This document shows positions 11,644 through 21,460 of a stretch of 64,000 nucleotides of DNA, piece by piece. The notes under the pieces are model-generated. The model did not search any database. It was not told the DNA's origin and was given only the letters and a program-made list of their open reading frames with translations. Source of the stretch: Paenibacillus sp. MMS18-CY102 (lineage in GTDB: Bacteria > Bacillota > Bacilli > Paenibacillales > Paenibacillaceae); assembly GCF_009789195.1 (NCBI RefSeq), contig NZ_WSTC01000016.1, positions 1 through 64,000 of the forward strand, given 5' to 3'. Each line of letters starts with the position of its first letter. Positions within the stretch are counted from its first letter, which is position 1. Both the position numbers and the translations under genes were made by a program.

Positions 11644-12009
11644 CCATCCACAGTATAAACGAAGGTAAACCCTAAATTTATCAAGAGGGGAATTGATTTG
11701 TTCACAATGTTATCCACAGCCTGTTAATAAACTAGTTATTCACAAGCTTGTATCCACACAGAAAACATATCTATCATAGCAAAAAGAGCCCTATATTACA
11801 ACGAAACCGTCCGTTTTATCCACAAATCCTACAGGTTGTGTATAAATGTTATCTACAGCACAAGATATTGTTTATAACATGTTAAAATTCGACACTTTTC
11901 GCCGAAACGGCTCAAAAACTATGCACATGTTATTAATTTTCGTCAAAATTCACAACGCAGCCTGTGCATATCCACAAAAATCGCAAAAGGGCTATTAGGC
12001 TGTGTACAA
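11644..12009. other. oriC: Origin of replication, DnaA-box cluster upstream of dnaA
   Basis: Matches to TTATNCACA or close variants, both orientations: CCATCCACA (11644), TTATCCACA (11710), TTATTCACA (11736), GTATCCACA (11750), TTATCCACA (11816), TGTGTATAA (11837), TTATCTACA (11849), CTATGCACA (11919), and overlapping TGTGCATAT/ATATCCACA (11963-11976). TGTGTACAA (12001) is weaker. Four are perfect. The segment is AT-rich and gene-free, and marks the switch from minus-strand to plus-strand genes, so replication proceeds outward with transcription. It forms a bipartite origin with 10066-10198. Confidence 0.92.
11652..11657 (-). promoter_or_regulatory. Possible dnaA promoter -10 element
   Basis: On the minus strand TATACT (11652-11657) lies about 90 nt upstream of the dnaA start and touches the DnaA box at 11644-11652. 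No good -35 lies at the right distance. Such an overlap would fit DnaA autorepression. Confidence 0.3.
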
Positions 12010-12047
12010 CTTTCGTAGTGTGCCCATTTCTGGCTGCTGCCTGGCGG

Positions 12048-12076
12048 TTGACTTTTAACAACCAACATGGTTAAAT
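12048..12076 (+). promoter_or_regulatory. Probable rpmH promoter
   Basis: A -35 TTGACT (12048-12053) and a weak -10 TTAAAT (12071-12076) are 17 bp apart. They lie about 165 nt upstream of rpmH and face it. Confidence 0.5.
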
Positions 12077-12240
12077 AAAAAAAGGTCTTTTTGAGGACTA
12101 TTGGGTCAATGGATGACCCTGTTTGAAACTTGTAATTGGTGAAATGCTTCTTTAATGAAAGAACGCCGCATGTTAAGCGGATGAATACTCTCTTCGGAGA
12201 AGGAGACAGATCACGACACTTTTCAAGGAGGTGCAACGAA

Positions 12241-12375
12241 ATGAGACCAACGTTTAAACCGAACGTAAGCAAACGCAAAAAAGTACACGGCTTCCGTGCT
12301 CGCATGAGCTCGAAGAACGGTCGTAAAGTATTGGCCGCTCGCCGTCAAAGAGGAAGAAAAGTGCTGAGCGCATAA
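12241..12375 (+). CDS. rpmH: 50S ribosomal protein L34
   Basis: A 44-residue, very basic protein of the large ribosomal subunit, starting [20 protein letters not shown], typical of L34. AAGGAGGTG lies just upstream of the chosen ATG; an in-frame upstream extension is rejected because L34 is always about 44-46 residues. It is the first gene of the plus-strand rpmH-rnpA-yidC-jag series and is followed by its own terminator. Confidence 0.98.
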   Translation: MRPTFKPNVSKRKKVHGFRARMSSKNGRKVLAARRQRGRKVLSA

Positions 12376-12379
12376 ATTG

Positions 12380-12408
12380 AAGACCACTGTGCGGTGGTCT
12401 TTTTTTTT
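12380..12408 (+). terminator. Terminator after rpmH
   Basis: The stem AAGACCAC pairs with GTGGTCTT around a short loop and is followed by a run of T. It probably lets L34 be made in excess over RnpA, which starts 52 nt further on. Confidence 0.9.
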
Positions 12409-12459
12409 ATCTATTTTTAAAAAACAGCCTCTTTATTGAAGGAAGTGGGGTAGAGGAGC

Positions 12460-12807
12460 ATGCATCGCAAGCTGAGATTGAGGAATCGTGCGGATTTCAG
12501 CCGGATTTATCGAGGCGGGAAGTCGTTTGCTAATGGACAGTTCGTTGTGTATTGGTCCAAGCAGCCTGTGGCTGACCCGTTCCGGCTCGGCATATCAGCC
12601 AGCAAAAAGATTGGCAATGCTGTTGTCCGCAACCGCATGCGCCGAGTCATTAAAGAAATTGTTCGGCTGAATGCAGAGCGGATCGCGCCTCGGGTCGACC
12701 TTATTCTCATCGTTCGCAAGCCTGCCGTCGATATGAAGACGAAGGAATTGGAGCGGAGCGTGCTTCATGTATTGAAAAAAGCGGGGCTGCTGAAGCAGCG
12801 CGCTTAA
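12460..12807 (+). CDS. rnpA: Ribonuclease P protein component
   Basis: The 115-residue basic protein subunit of RNase P, which helps the catalytic RNA process tRNA 5' ends. The family signature is ASKKIGNAVVRNRMRRVIKE at about 47-66. ATG has AGAGGAG upstream. It lies between rpmH and yidC as in other Bacillales. Confidence 0.97.
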   Translation: MHRKLRLRNRADFSRIYRGGKSFANGQFVVYWSKQPVADPFRLGISASKKIGNAVVRNRMRRVIKEIVRLNAERIAPRVDLILIVRKPAVDMKTKELERSVLHVLKKAGLLKQRA

Positions 12808-12854
12808 TCTGCTTTCAGCCAGTGGGACGAGTTGTTTATTTGGCAATAAGAATA

Positions 12855-12863
12855 TGGTATAGT
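12855..12863 (+). promoter_or_regulatory. Possible yidC promoter (extended -10)
   Basis: TGGTATAGT gives an extended -10 with TATAGT at 12858-12863; a weak -35 TTTATT lies 17 bp upstream. It is 43 nt before the yidC start. Confidence 0.45.
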
Positions 12864-12905
12864 TTAGTGTGGAAAAGCAATGGCTCTGACAGAGAGGAGT
12901 TTGTG

Positions 12906-13682
12906 ATGTTGTCCCGGATTTTGAAACAGAGATGGCTGCTTGTATTAGGGCTGGTGCTGCTTATGGCCACGCTAACAGGGTGTACCTCGCATAACCAGAC
13001 GATGACAACCGATGATTTGCTGCAGGGTAACTTCTGGCAGAAGAACGTTGTCTACTGGTTCGCTTTAATGCTCGATACTTTTGCTGATTGGTTCGGCGGC
13101 GAATATGGATTATCGATTCTGCTTCTAACGATTATTGTTAGAACGCTTATCCTGCCATTGACGTTGAAGCAATACCGCAGCTCGAAGGCAATGCAGGCGA
13201 TTCAGCCTGAGCTTGAGAAATTGCGGAAGAAGCATAAAGAAAACCCTCAATTGCTGCAACAAGAAACGATGAAGCTGTTCCAACAAAACCAAGTGAATCC
13301 GATGGCGGGCTGCTTGCCAATGATTGTGCAAATGCCAGTGTTCATCGCATTGTACAATGCCATCTATATGAATAGCGCGATTCGCGAGCATCAATTCTTA
13401 TGGCTGGAGCTTGGGCAAAAGGATCCGTATCACATTTTGCCGATTATTGCTGCAATCACGACGTTTGTCCAAACGAAAATGATGCAGTCGCAGCAGAAGA
13501 CGACCATGCCTGGCATGCAAGCGATGCTGCTGATCTTCCCGGTTATGATCTTTGTCATGGCACTCAGCTTCCCAGCTGCGTTGCCGTTGTACTGGATTTT
13601 CAGTAACTTGTATACGATTGTTCAGAACTACTTCCTGTACGTACGCCCATCCAAGCGTAAGGAGAGTGTTCCTGCGAAATGA
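12906..13682 (+). CDS. yidC: Membrane protein insertase YidC/SpoIIIJ (lipoprotein)
   Basis: The 258-residue YidC/Oxa1/SpoIIIJ-type insertase that places proteins in the cytoplasmic membrane; the SpoIIIJ form is also needed in sporulation. The N-terminus is a lipoprotein signal ending ATLTGC (Cys26). The conserved hydrophobic core follows (GLSILLLTIIVRTLILPLTL, then PVFIALYNAI). The start ATG at 12906 is chosen because AGAGGAG lies 6 nt upstream and it begins at the signal peptide; an in-frame ATG 28 codons upstream lacks these. The stop overlaps the jag start (ATGA), showing translational coupling. Confidence 0.95.
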   Translation: MLSRILKQRWLLVLGLVLLMATLTGCTSHNQTMTTDDLLQGNFWQKNVVYWFALMLDTFADWFGGEYGLSILLLTIIVRTLILPLTLKQYRSSKAMQAIQPELEKLRKKHKENPQLLQQETMKLFQQNQVNPMAGCLPMIVQMPVFIALYNAIYMNSAIREHQFLWLELGQKDPYHILPIIAAITTFVQTKMMQSQQKTTMPGMQAMLLIFPVMIFVMALSFPAALPLYWIFSNLYTIVQNYFLYVRPSKRKESVPAK

Positions 13683-14317
13683 GAAAAATCATCGCATCGG
13701 GAAAAACGGTAGAAGAGGCGGTTCGCAACGGATTACTACAATTGCAAACGACTGAAGATCGCGTCCGAACGGTTGTGCTGGAGCAGCCCTCCAAGGGACT
13801 TTTCGGCTTGATTGGTGTGAAGGAAGCTAAGGTTGAGCTAGAAGAGCTGCCAGACGCTTCGGATCAAGCAGAGCGGTTTGTCCGCGAAGTTGCGAGTGCG
13901 ATGGGACTGCAAGTTACAGTGTCTCGGTCACAGACGAAGGAAGGCCTTCTGCTTGTTGTTCAAGGAGAGGGAGAGCTTGGTCAGATGATTGGGCGGCGCG
14001 GGCAGACGCTCGATGCCCTGCAATATTTGACCACAATTGTGGCCAACCGTTATAGCGATAAGCCAATTCGAATCGTACTTGATGCAGAAGATTTTCGAGA
14101 ACGCAGGCGGAAGACGTTGGAGGAACTTTCAGACCGGCTGGCTGGACGTGTTGTGAAAACACGGAAGGAAGTCGTGCTCGAGCCAATGTCGCCGCAAGAA
14201 CGCAAAATTATTCATTCGCAGCTGCAGCACCACCCTGATGTCCGAACGTTCAGCCAAGGGGATGAACCGAATCGCCGTGTTGTCATCGCAATCCAGGATA
14301 GGAATGTGAAGGGATGA
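13679..14317 (+). CDS. jag: RNA-binding protein Jag/KhpB
   Basis: A 212-residue protein with a Jag-N domain (about 1-50), a KH domain (about 75-140; GEGELGQMIGRRGQTLDALQ) and an R3H domain (about 145-210; PQERKIIHSQLQ). The family binds RNA and is linked to cell division and elongation control. It overlaps yidC by 4 nt, the usual spoIIIJ-jag pairing. Confidence 0.95.
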   Translation: MRKIIASGKTVEEAVRNGLLQLQTTEDRVRTVVLEQPSKGLFGLIGVKEAKVELEELPDASDQAERFVREVASAMGLQVTVSRSQTKEGLLLVVQGEGELGQMIGRRGQTLDALQYLTTIVANRYSDKPIRIVLDAEDFRERRRKTLEELSDRLAGRVVKTRKEVVLEPMSPQERKIIHSQLQHHPDVRTFSQGDEPNRRVVIAIQDRNVKG

Positions 14318-14421
14318 TTCGGCGAATAATGAGGATATCGGGCGTGCAATTAACGTAGCGCACTATTCGCAGCAATGGCTCATAGCGGTCATTGCTGTTT
14401 TTTATGAGGAGCGTTTCATTC

Positions 14422-15807
14422 ATGAATATGACTCACGATACGATAGCGGCTATTGCCACGGCGGTCGGAGAAGGAAGTATAGCGATTATTCGCATAAGCG
14501 GACCGGATGCAATCGAGCGGGCTGCAGACATTTTTCGGACGAAAGGCGATTTCCGCTTAGCCGATACCCATACTGTACATTACGGGCATGTTGTTGACCC
14601 ACAGACGGGGCAACGTGTGGAGGAAGTACTCGTTACCGTAATGAGAGGTCCCCGTTCGTTCACGGGGGAAGACGTTGTTGAAATTGGCACGCATGGCGGG
14701 GTTATTGCGGCCAAAAACGTGCTGCAGCTCGTGCTGAGGCAGCCCGGCATAAGAGTGGCAGAACCGGGCGAGTTTACAAAGCGCGCCTTTCTTAATGGGC
14801 GGATTGATTTGACGCAGGCGGAAGCGGTCATGGATCTCATTCGTTCTAAATCTGATCGTGCGTTCCAAGTGGCAATGAAGCAATCTGAAGGGTCTTTATC
14901 GAAACGAATCGCAGATTTAAGACAAACGATTATTGAAGTAATCGCGCATGTAGAGGTTAATATCGATTATCCCGAGCATGATGTAGAAGAGCTAACCAGC
15001 GCATTCATTCGTGAGCACTGCGGCGTGGCTTTAGAGGGCGTTAACCGCTTGCTGAAGACAGCGTCCGAGGGCAAAATATTGCGTGAGGGCATCGTAACTG
15101 CAATCGTAGGAAGGCCGAATGTGGGCAAGTCTTCATTGCTTAATGCACTTACCCAGTCGAATAAAGCAATTGTTACGGATATACCGGGTACAACTCGTGA
15201 CGTTATCGAGGAATTCGTAACGGTAAATGGCATTCCCCTTCGGCTGCTTGATACGGCGGGCATTCGTGAAACTGCTGATGTCGTCGAACGCATTGGCGTA
15301 GAACGTTCTAATTCGGCTTTGGAAGAAGCGGATTTGATTTTATATGTGTTAAACCGAAATGAGAAACTGCATGACGATGACCGCCAGTTGATGGAGAGGC
15401 TTGCCGGACGGCAGGTAATCGTTATTTTTAATAAAACGGATCTTCCACAACAGCTTAATTCGGCTGAGGTCGAGCAAGTATTCCCCGCAGAGCGCATTGT
15501 TCCGATGTCGGTACTGGGGGAGGAAGGGATCGATCGGCTGGAGCAGGTAATCAGCGATCTATTCTTTGAGGGTCGAATCGAATCGAATGATCTGACCTAT
15601 GTAACGAATGTTCGCCATATTTCGCTGTTGGAGCGGGCGAAGCAGTCACTACTTGATGCCATTGATGCAACAGAAATGGGCGTGCCGATTGATATCGTTC
15701 AGATTGATATTCAGCAAGCTTGGGAGCTGCTTGGCGAAGTAATTGGCGATTCTGCAGGCGAGTCGCTGTTGGATCAGATATTCTCGCAGTTTTGTTTAGG
15801 GAAATAG
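14422..15807 (+). CDS. mnmE: tRNA modification GTPase MnmE
   Basis: A 461-residue GTPase that works with MnmG to modify U34 of certain tRNAs. It has an N-terminal folate-binding domain (MNMTHDTIAAIATAVGEG start), a G domain with GRPNVGKS (G1), DTAGIR (G3) and NKTD (G4), and the C-terminal FCLGK with the catalytic Cys. The ATG at 14422 matches family N-termini and has GAGGA upstream; an in-frame ATG 30 nt earlier would add an atypical MLFFMRSVSF. Confidence 0.97.
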   Translation: MNMTHDTIAAIATAVGEGSIAIIRISGPDAIERAADIFRTKGDFRLADTHTVHYGHVVDPQTGQRVEEVLVTVMRGPRSFTGEDVVEIGTHGGVIAAKNVLQLVLRQPGIRVAEPGEFTKRAFLNGRIDLTQAEAVMDLIRSKSDRAFQVAMKQSEGSLSKRIADLRQTIIEVIAHVEVNIDYPEHDVEELTSAFIREHCGVALEGVNRLLKTASEGKILREGIVTAIVGRPNVGKSSLLNALTQSNKAIVTDIPGTTRDVIEEFVTVNGIPLRLLDTAGIRETADVVERIGVERSNSALEEADLILYVLNRNEKLHDDDRQLMERLAGRQVIVIFNKTDLPQQLNSAEVEQVFPAERIVPMSVLGEEGIDRLEQVISDLFFEGRIESNDLTYVTNVRHISLLERAKQSLLDAIDATEMGVPIDIVQIDIQQAWELLGEVIGDSAGESLLDQIFSQFCLGK

Positions 15808-15905
15808 GGTTATGAGCTTACATTAGAATTACAGTTCATGATAGATAGATGTACGGTGTTAGCAGATTTTAAATTAGCTTAGGTTTATAAGGGAGGGTTT
15901 CAACA

Positions 15906-17807
15906 ATGGGATATGTCGGTGGAAGCTATGATGTTATCGTCGTAGGGGCGGGACATGCAGGAAGTGAAGCGGCATTGGCGGCAGCACGTATGGGGTGTGA
16001 AACATTACTGTTGACGATTAACTTGGATATGGTCGCATTCATGCCGTGCAACCCGTCGATTGGCGGTCCTGCAAAAGGGCATGTGGTGCGGGAGATTGAT
16101 GCGCTTGGCGGGGAAATGGGCCGTAACATTGATAAAACGTTTATTCAAATGAGGATGCTGAATACGGGCAAAGGCCCTGCTGTTCATGCACTTCGTGCAC
16201 AAGCGGATAAATTTGATTATCAGCATATGATGAAGAAAACGATTGAGGAAACAGATCATCTTACGCTTCGGCAAGGGATGGTCGATGAGCTGATCGTAGA
16301 GGATGGGCATTGTGTTGGCGTAATTACGAAGACAGGTGCGGAATATCGTGCGAAAGCCGTCGTCATTACAACAGGCACCTATTTGCGCGGCAAAGTGATT
16401 ATGGGTGAGCTGATGTATGAGAGCGGCCCGAACAATCAGCAGCCTTCCGTAAAGCTGTCGCAATGCTTGAAGGATCTCGGTTTTCAATTGGCACGCTTCA
16501 AGACGGGGACGCCGCCTCGTGTACACGGGGATACGATTGATTTCAGCAAAACAGAGATCCAGCCGGGAGATGAGAAACCGAAGTTTTTCTCTTACGAAAC
16601 GAAGGGCTCAGATAATGAGCAATTGCCTTGCTGGCTGACTTATACTTCAGAAACGACGCATCAAATTATTAACGATAACTTGCATCGTGCGCCGATGTTC
16701 TCAGGAGCAATTGAAGGGACAGGACCGCGCTATTGCCCTTCTATTGAAGATAAAATTGTTCGATTCGCTGATAAGCCGAAGCATCAAATTTTCCTCGAGC
16801 CAGAAGGAAAAAACACGTCAGAGTATTACGTTCAGGGGCTTTCGACAAGCATGCCGGAGGATGTACAGCTTGGCATTTTGCGCTCGATTCCAGGGCTTGA
16901 GAAAGTTGAAATGATGCGGACTGGTTATGCAATCGAGTACGATGCGGTCGTTCCTACACAATTGTGGCCGTCTTTGGAAACGAAGCTGATTGAAGGTTTG
17001 TTCACCGCAGGGCAAATTAACGGCACATCGGGTTACGAAGAAGCAGGTGGCCAGGGCATCGTTGCTGGGATTAATGCTGCACGCAAAGCGCAAGGAAAAG
17101 ATCCTGTTGTGATTGATCGCTCGCAAGGGTACATTGGCGTTATGATTGATGATCTCGTAACCAAAGGGACGAGTGAGCCATACCGATTGCTGACTTCGCG
17201 TGCAGAGTACCGTTTGTTGCTCCGCCATGACAACGCTGATCTGCGCCTTACGCCGCTTGGTTACGAAATCGGGCTAATTCCACAGGAGCGGTATGATTGT
17301 TATTTGAATAAGAAAGCGCTGGTAGAACAAGAGATCGAACGCCTGAAAACGTCGAAAATCCGGATGGAGGAGACGGTTCAAGCGCTGTTAGTTGAGATTG
17401 GTTCTGCTCCGTTGACTGGGGGATGTTCGGCACTTTCGCTGCTGCTGCGCCCAGAGGTTACGTATTCACATATCGAGCGATTGGCTCCTGCGCCTTATGA
17501 ACTTACGGAAGAAATGAAGGAGCAAGTCGAAATTCAAATAAAGTATAGCGGATATATCGAGAAACAACTGCTGCAGGTCGAGCGGATGGGCAAAATGGAG
17601 AAAAAGCTGATTCCAGACGATATCGATTATATGGATGTCCACGGACTTGCAAACGAAGCGAAAACGAATCTGTCTCAAATTCGCCCGCTTTCGATTGGGC
17701 AAGCTTCCCGAATTGCAGGCGTCACGCCAGCTGACATCTCCATTCTTCTCGTATACCTCGAGCATTATAATCGAGTGACAGCCGCCCGCCATGCGGCGAG
17801 GGGGTAA
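15906..17807 (+). CDS. mnmG: tRNA uridine 5-carboxymethylaminomethyl modification enzyme MnmG
   Basis: The 633-residue FAD enzyme partner of MnmE. The dinucleotide-binding motif is [17 protein letters not shown] near the N-terminus, followed by [20 protein letters not shown]. The C-terminus ends in the helical MnmE-binding region. ATG has GGGAGGG upstream. It follows mnmE after about 98 nt and is followed by rsmG after 9 nt. Confidence 0.98.
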   Translation: MGYVGGSYDVIVVGAGHAGSEAALAAARMGCETLLLTINLDMVAFMPCNPSIGGPAKGHVVREIDALGGEMGRNIDKTFIQMRMLNTGKGPAVHALRAQADKFDYQHMMKKTIEETDHLTLRQGMVDELIVEDGHCVGVITKTGAEYRAKAVVITTGTYLRGKVIMGELMYESGPNNQQPSVKLSQCLKDLGFQLARFKTGTPPRVHGDTIDFSKTEIQPGDEKPKFFSYETKGSDNEQLPCWLTYTSETTHQIINDNLHRAPMFSGAIEGTGPRYCPSIEDKIVRFADKPKHQIFLEPEGKNTSEYYVQGLSTSMPEDVQLGILRSIPGLEKVEMMRTGYAIEYDAVVPTQLWPSLETKLIEGLFTAGQINGTSGYEEAGGQGIVAGINAARKAQGKDPVVIDRSQGYIGVMIDDLVTKGTSEPYRLLTSRAEYRLLLRHDNADLRLTPLGYEIGLIPQERYDCYLNKKALVEQEIERLKTSKIRMEETVQALLVEIGSAPLTGGCSALSLLLRPEVTYSHIERLAPAPYELTEEMKEQVEIQIKYSGYIEKQLLQVERMGKMEKKLIPDDIDYMDVHGLANEAKTNLSQIRPLSIGQASRIAGVTPADISILLVYLEHYNRVTAARHAARG

Positions 17808-17816
17808 CCGGCAGCA

Positions 17817-18539
17817 ATGGATAAGACACATGCTTGGTTTAGTAGTGCTTTAGCAGAAAAGGGAATTAATCTAACCTCGGCACAAATGGAGCAATTTGAA
17901 ACCTACTTTCAATTGCTGGTCGAATGGAATGAGAAAATGAATTTGACCGGCATTACGGAGCGGGAAGCGGTATACGAGAAACATTTTTATGATTCGATTG
18001 CGTTATCCTTTTATGTTGATATGAAAAATGTACGGCATATTGCCGATATTGGATCAGGAGCAGGTTTTCCGAGCTTGCCGATTAAAATCTGTTTCCCTCA
18101 CTTGCATGTGACGATCGTTGATTCGTTAAATAAACGGATTTCGTTCTTGCAGCATATTGCTGCCGAGTTGGGCTTATCTGATGTATCCTGTGTCCATGGA
18201 CGTGCAGAAGATATTGCCAGATTGCCAGAACATCGTGACCATTATGACTTGGTGACGGCTCGTGCTGTTGCTAAACTCAATGTGTTGAATGAATTTTGCC
18301 TCCCGTTCGCACGTAAGGGAGGAACGTTCGCAGCGATGAAGGGGGCGGACCCTGCAGATGAAATTCGTGAAGCTAGTACGAGCCTGCGTGAGCTCAAAGG
18401 GAAATCAGCGAGCACGGAAGCGATGAAATTGCCTTTTGAACAGTCAGAACGGCATATTATCCTCATTACGAAGATCGATTCAACCCCTAAGAAATATCCG
18501 CGAAAAGCGGGAATTCCGTTGAAACAGCCTATTATTTAG
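17817..18539 (+). CDS. rsmG: 16S rRNA (guanine-527-N7) methyltransferase RsmG
   Basis: A 240-residue SAM-dependent methyltransferase acting on 16S rRNA G527. The SAM-binding motif is ADIGSGAGFPSLPIKI near residues 75-90, with NLTGI before it, as is usual for GidB/RsmG. The start lies 9 nt after the mnmG stop with a G-rich stretch upstream. Confidence 0.97.
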   Translation: MDKTHAWFSSALAEKGINLTSAQMEQFETYFQLLVEWNEKMNLTGITEREAVYEKHFYDSIALSFYVDMKNVRHIADIGSGAGFPSLPIKICFPHLHVTIVDSLNKRISFLQHIAAELGLSDVSCVHGRAEDIARLPEHRDHYDLVTARAVAKLNVLNEFCLPFARKGGTFAAMKGADPADEIREASTSLRELKGKSASTEAMKLPFEQSERHIILITKIDSTPKKYPRKAGIPLKQPII

Positions 18540-18550
18540 CTAGCCTTCAA

Positions 18551-18584
18551 TGCCGTGAATGTTTCACGTGAAACATTCACGGCA
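18551..18584. promoter_or_regulatory. parS: parS centromere site within a 34-bp perfect palindrome
   Basis: TGTTTCACGTGAAACA (18560-18575) is a perfect 16-bp parS match for ParB/Spo0J binding. The symmetry extends 9 bp on each side, so 18551-18584 is one uninterrupted perfect palindrome. It lies 12 nt after rsmG and could also act as a hairpin in the rsmG transcript. Confidence 0.95.
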
Positions 18585-18691
18585 AACTTATTTGTACCGA
18601 TAGTCAATTCAAGCAGGAAATATGGACAGCCGTAGCGAATTTACTTAAAGCAAGCTTGTATTCGGATGGATACTCGGTACGATTGTTTAAA

Positions 18692-18784
18692 ATATAAGCA
18701 AGTGTAGATCAATTTACACTCAGCTTATATATTTCCGGAATGAAACGCGCTGCACCGCCAAAAGGATGGCGAGTGCTGTTTCAT
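18692..18784. repeat. Two inverted repeats in the rsmG-noc gap
   Basis: The first pairs ATATAAGC...AGTGTA with TACACT...GCTTATAT (about 18693-18730). The second pairs ATGAAAC (18740-18746) with GTTTCAT (18778-18784), with inner GCAC/GTGC and GCCA/TGGC matches. Neither is followed by a clear T tract. The rest of this roughly 290-bp gap shows only the parS palindrome. Confidence 0.5.
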
Positions 18785-18833
18785 CTCATTTGAACGGACA
18801 TCGGCATATTAGAATCGGGTGGTAGTTGACGTT

Positions 18834-19658
18834 ATGAAAGAACAGTTTTCACGGTTGTTCGGTCTAACCGATCAACGAAACAATGCAGAATCGGATGAAG
18901 TGAAGCAAATTCCGATTGGTGAGATTGATACGAGTCCATATCAGCCACGTACAGTGTTCGACGATGAACGAATCGATGAACTATGCCAGACGATTAAGAC
19001 GCATGGGGTTATTCAGCCTATCGTTGTTCGCCTGCGCAATGGGCGGTATGAGATTATTGCGGGAGAACGCCGTTGGCGAGCGGTAACGAAGCTCGGGCTC
19101 GAGCGAATCCCTGCAATCGTGCGTGAGTTCAATGATTCTCAGGCAGCATCGATCGCACTAATTGAGAACCTTCAGCGGGAAGGCTTAACTGCTTTAGAAG
19201 AAGCGGTGGCTTACCAGAAGCTGATTGACCTTCATCAATTAACGCAAGAGAGCTTGGCACAACGCTTAGGCAAAAGCCAATCCACCATTGCGAATAAGAT
19301 TCGTCTGCTTGGGCTAAGTGATCCGGTTAAGGGCGCGCTTATGGAACGTAAAATTACGGAGCGCCATGCAAGAGCTTTGTTGTCGTTAGACACGGAAGAG
19401 CTTCAAGAAAAGGTGCTCGGGGATATCGTTTCCAAAGAGTTAAACGTGAAACAAACCGAGGCTCGCGTTGCATTCTATAAGGAAGCAACAAAGGCAAAGA
19501 AAGCAAGAAGAGTTTCGTTCACGAAAGATGTTCGTCTTGCGTTGAACACAATTCGCCATTCCATTGAGATGGTTTCCACATCAGGACTGAAGATTGATAC
19601 GAAAGAAAATGATCATGATGATCATTATGAAATCGTCATCCATATACCTAAACGTTAA
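18834..19658 (+). CDS. noc: Nucleoid occlusion protein Noc
   Basis: A 274-residue ParB-like protein that blocks division over the nucleoid. The ParB N-domain has SPYQPRTVF and [11 protein letters not shown], then a helix-turn-helix ([20 protein letters not shown]). The start [10 protein letters not shown] matches the membrane-targeting helix of B. subtilis Noc (MKHSFSRFFG), so ATG 18834 is preferred over an in-frame GTG at 18819. Its position before soj-parB is the usual one. Confidence 0.95.
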   Translation: MKEQFSRLFGLTDQRNNAESDEVKQIPIGEIDTSPYQPRTVFDDERIDELCQTIKTHGVIQPIVVRLRNGRYEIIAGERRWRAVTKLGLERIPAIVREFNDSQAASIALIENLQREGLTALEEAVAYQKLIDLHQLTQESLAQRLGKSQSTIANKIRLLGLSDPVKGALMERKITERHARALLSLDTEELQEKVLGDIVSKELNVKQTEARVAFYKEATKAKKARRVSFTKDVRLALNTIRHSIEMVSTSGLKIDTKENDHDDHYEIVIHIPKR

Positions 19659-19734
19659 ACTGCTTGATTGGACTATAGCCATAAGCGGTTAAGAATGAGT
19701 AATTATGTATGTTTTAATGACGTAATGCCTGGCG

Positions 19735-19759
19735 AAAGCGGCCGTCTAGCCGCTTTTTC
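19735..19759 (+). terminator. Terminator after noc
   Basis: AGCGGC pairs with GCCGCT around a 6-nt loop, followed by TTTTTC. It separates noc from soj. Confidence 0.8.
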
Positions 19760-19805
19760 TGGTTTCTGGACTAAAAGTTTGTATACACACAAGAGGTGAA
19801 CCGGA

Positions 19806-20579
19806 TTGGCTAAGATTATTGCCATCACAAATCAGAAGGGCGGTGTCGGAAAAACGACAACGTCCGTGAATCTTGGCGCTTGCCTTGCCTCCTTAGGCAA
19901 ACGGGTGCTGTTGGTTGATATCGATCCGCAGGGCAATACGACTAGCGGTATTGGCATTAATAAAGCGGATGTTGAGAATTGTATCTATGACATTCTTATT
20001 AATGATGTTCATCCACGAGATGCGATTGCCCCAACAAACATACCTGGACTCAATGTCATACCTGCAACGATCCAATTAGCAGGTGCGGAAATCGAAATGG
20101 TTTCAACAATTTCACGGGAAGTCCGTCTCAAGAAAGCTTTACACCAAGTGAAACAGGATTATGATTATATCCTCATTGATTGCCCACCATCATTAGGGCT
20201 TCTGACAATCAATTCCCTTACGGCAGCTGATTCGGTCCTCATTCCAATTCAATGTGAATATTATGCGCTAGAAGGATTAAGCCAATTGCTCAATACAGTT
20301 CGGCTCGTCCAGAAGCATTTGAATACAACGTTGCAAATTGAAGGCGTGCTGTTGACGATGTTCGACGCACGTACGAATCTCGGCATTCAAGTTATTGAAG
20401 AAGTGAAGAAGTACTTCCAACAGAAGGTATACCAGACGATTATTCCGCGTAATGTTCGTCTAAGTGAAGCCCCTTCCCACGGACAGGCAATTATCACATA
20501 TGATCCACGCTCGAAAGGTGCAGAAGTGTATCTGGAGCTGGCCAAGGAAGTGATCATGTATGAGCAAGCGGCTAGGTAG
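19806..20579 (+). CDS. soj: Chromosome-partitioning ATPase Soj/ParA
   Basis: A 257-residue Walker-type ATPase that acts with ParB on origin segregation and regulates DnaA. The deviant Walker A is KGGVGKTT at residues 10-17, and the acidic motif is DYILIDCPPSLG. The start is TTG with AGAGGTGA upstream, giving MAKIIAITNQKGGVGKT, as in close homologues. It overlaps parB by 20 nt. Confidence 0.97.
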   Translation: MAKIIAITNQKGGVGKTTTSVNLGACLASLGKRVLLVDIDPQGNTTSGIGINKADVENCIYDILINDVHPRDAIAPTNIPGLNVIPATIQLAGAEIEMVSTISREVRLKKALHQVKQDYDYILIDCPPSLGLLTINSLTAADSVLIPIQCEYYALEGLSQLLNTVRLVQKHLNTTLQIEGVLLTMFDARTNLGIQVIEEVKKYFQQKVYQTIIPRNVRLSEAPSHGQAIITYDPRSKGAEVYLELAKEVIMYEQAAR

Positions 20580-21414
20580 AGGGTTAGACGCCCTAATCCC
20601 ATCATTATCGGTTAAGGATGATGATAAGGTTGTTGAAATCGCGTTGGGACAGCTTCGTCCCAATCCGTATCAGCCACGTAAAACATTCGATGAGGATTCG
20701 ATCAAAGAGTTAGCGGAATCCATCAAACAGCATGGCGTCATCCAGCCGATTATCGTGCGGACAGTGCTGAAAGGCTATGAAATTATCGCGGGGGAACGGC
20801 GTTACCGGGCATCGCAATTATGTGGAAACACAACGATTCCAGCGGTTGTACGGACGTTCACAGACCAACAGGTTATGGAGATTGCATTAATTGAAAATCT
20901 TCAACGTGAGGATCTGAATGCGATTGAAACAGCAATTGCTTATCAGGCGCTCGTCGATAAGTTTCAATTAACGCAAGAAGAGCTTTCCATGAAGGTGGGC
21001 AAATCGCGATCCCATATTGCAAACTTCCTGCGCTTGCTGACTCTCCCTGCAGATATCAAGGATAATGTTTCACGTGGAACATTGTCGATGGGCCATGCTA
21101 GAGCGTTAGTCGGCATTAAGGAAGCGAAGGAACAACAGGAACTGGCGCGGTTGACGATTGAACAAGAGTGGAGTGTTCGGGAACTAGAGGCAGCCATTCA
21201 GAAGCAATCGGAGGAGAAGCAGCCGGAGAAGGCCAAAGTGAAGGCGAAGAAGCGCGACCCTTATTTGGAAAGCATAGAAGAGACGCTGCGGGAACAATTT
21301 AAAACGACGGTTCGCGTTAAGCAACAGAAGGACAAGGGCCGGATTGAATTAATGTATTACAATAAACAGGATTTAGAGCGCCTGTTGGAAATTTTGCAGC
21401 AACAAATGGCTTAA
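20560..21414 (+). CDS. parB: Chromosome-partitioning protein ParB/Spo0J
   Basis: A 284-residue CTP-dependent DNA clamp that loads at parS. It has the ParB box with PNPYQPRKTF and [12 protein letters not shown], then a helix-turn-helix (LSMKVGKSRSHIANFLRLL) and a lysine-rich linker before the C-terminal dimer domain. The start MSKRLGRGLDALIPSL is the usual Soj-interacting peptide. It overlaps soj by 20 nt, so translation is coupled. A parS lies inside the gene. Confidence 0.97.
   Translation: MSKRLGRGLDALIPSLSVKDDDKVVEIALGQLRPNPYQPRKTFDEDSIKELAESIKQHGVIQPIIVRTVLKGYEIIAGERRYRASQLCGNTTIPAVVRTFTDQQVMEIALIENLQREDLNAIETAIAYQALVDKFQLTQEELSMKVGKSRSHIANFLRLLTLPADIKDNVSRGTLSMGHARALVGIKEAKEQQELARLTIEQEWSVRELEAAIQKQSEEKQPEKAKVKAKKRDPYLESIEETLREQFKTTVRVKQQKDKGRIELMYYNKQDLERLLEILQQQMA
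21066..21081. promoter_or_regulatory. parS: Second parS site, inside parB
   Basis: TGTTTCACGTGGAACA differs from the consensus at one position. B. subtilis also carries a parS inside spo0J. Confidence 0.85.
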
Positions 21415-21460
21415 TTTCAAGAAACCCATCATATCATCTATATAGCGCACGATAATCGCG

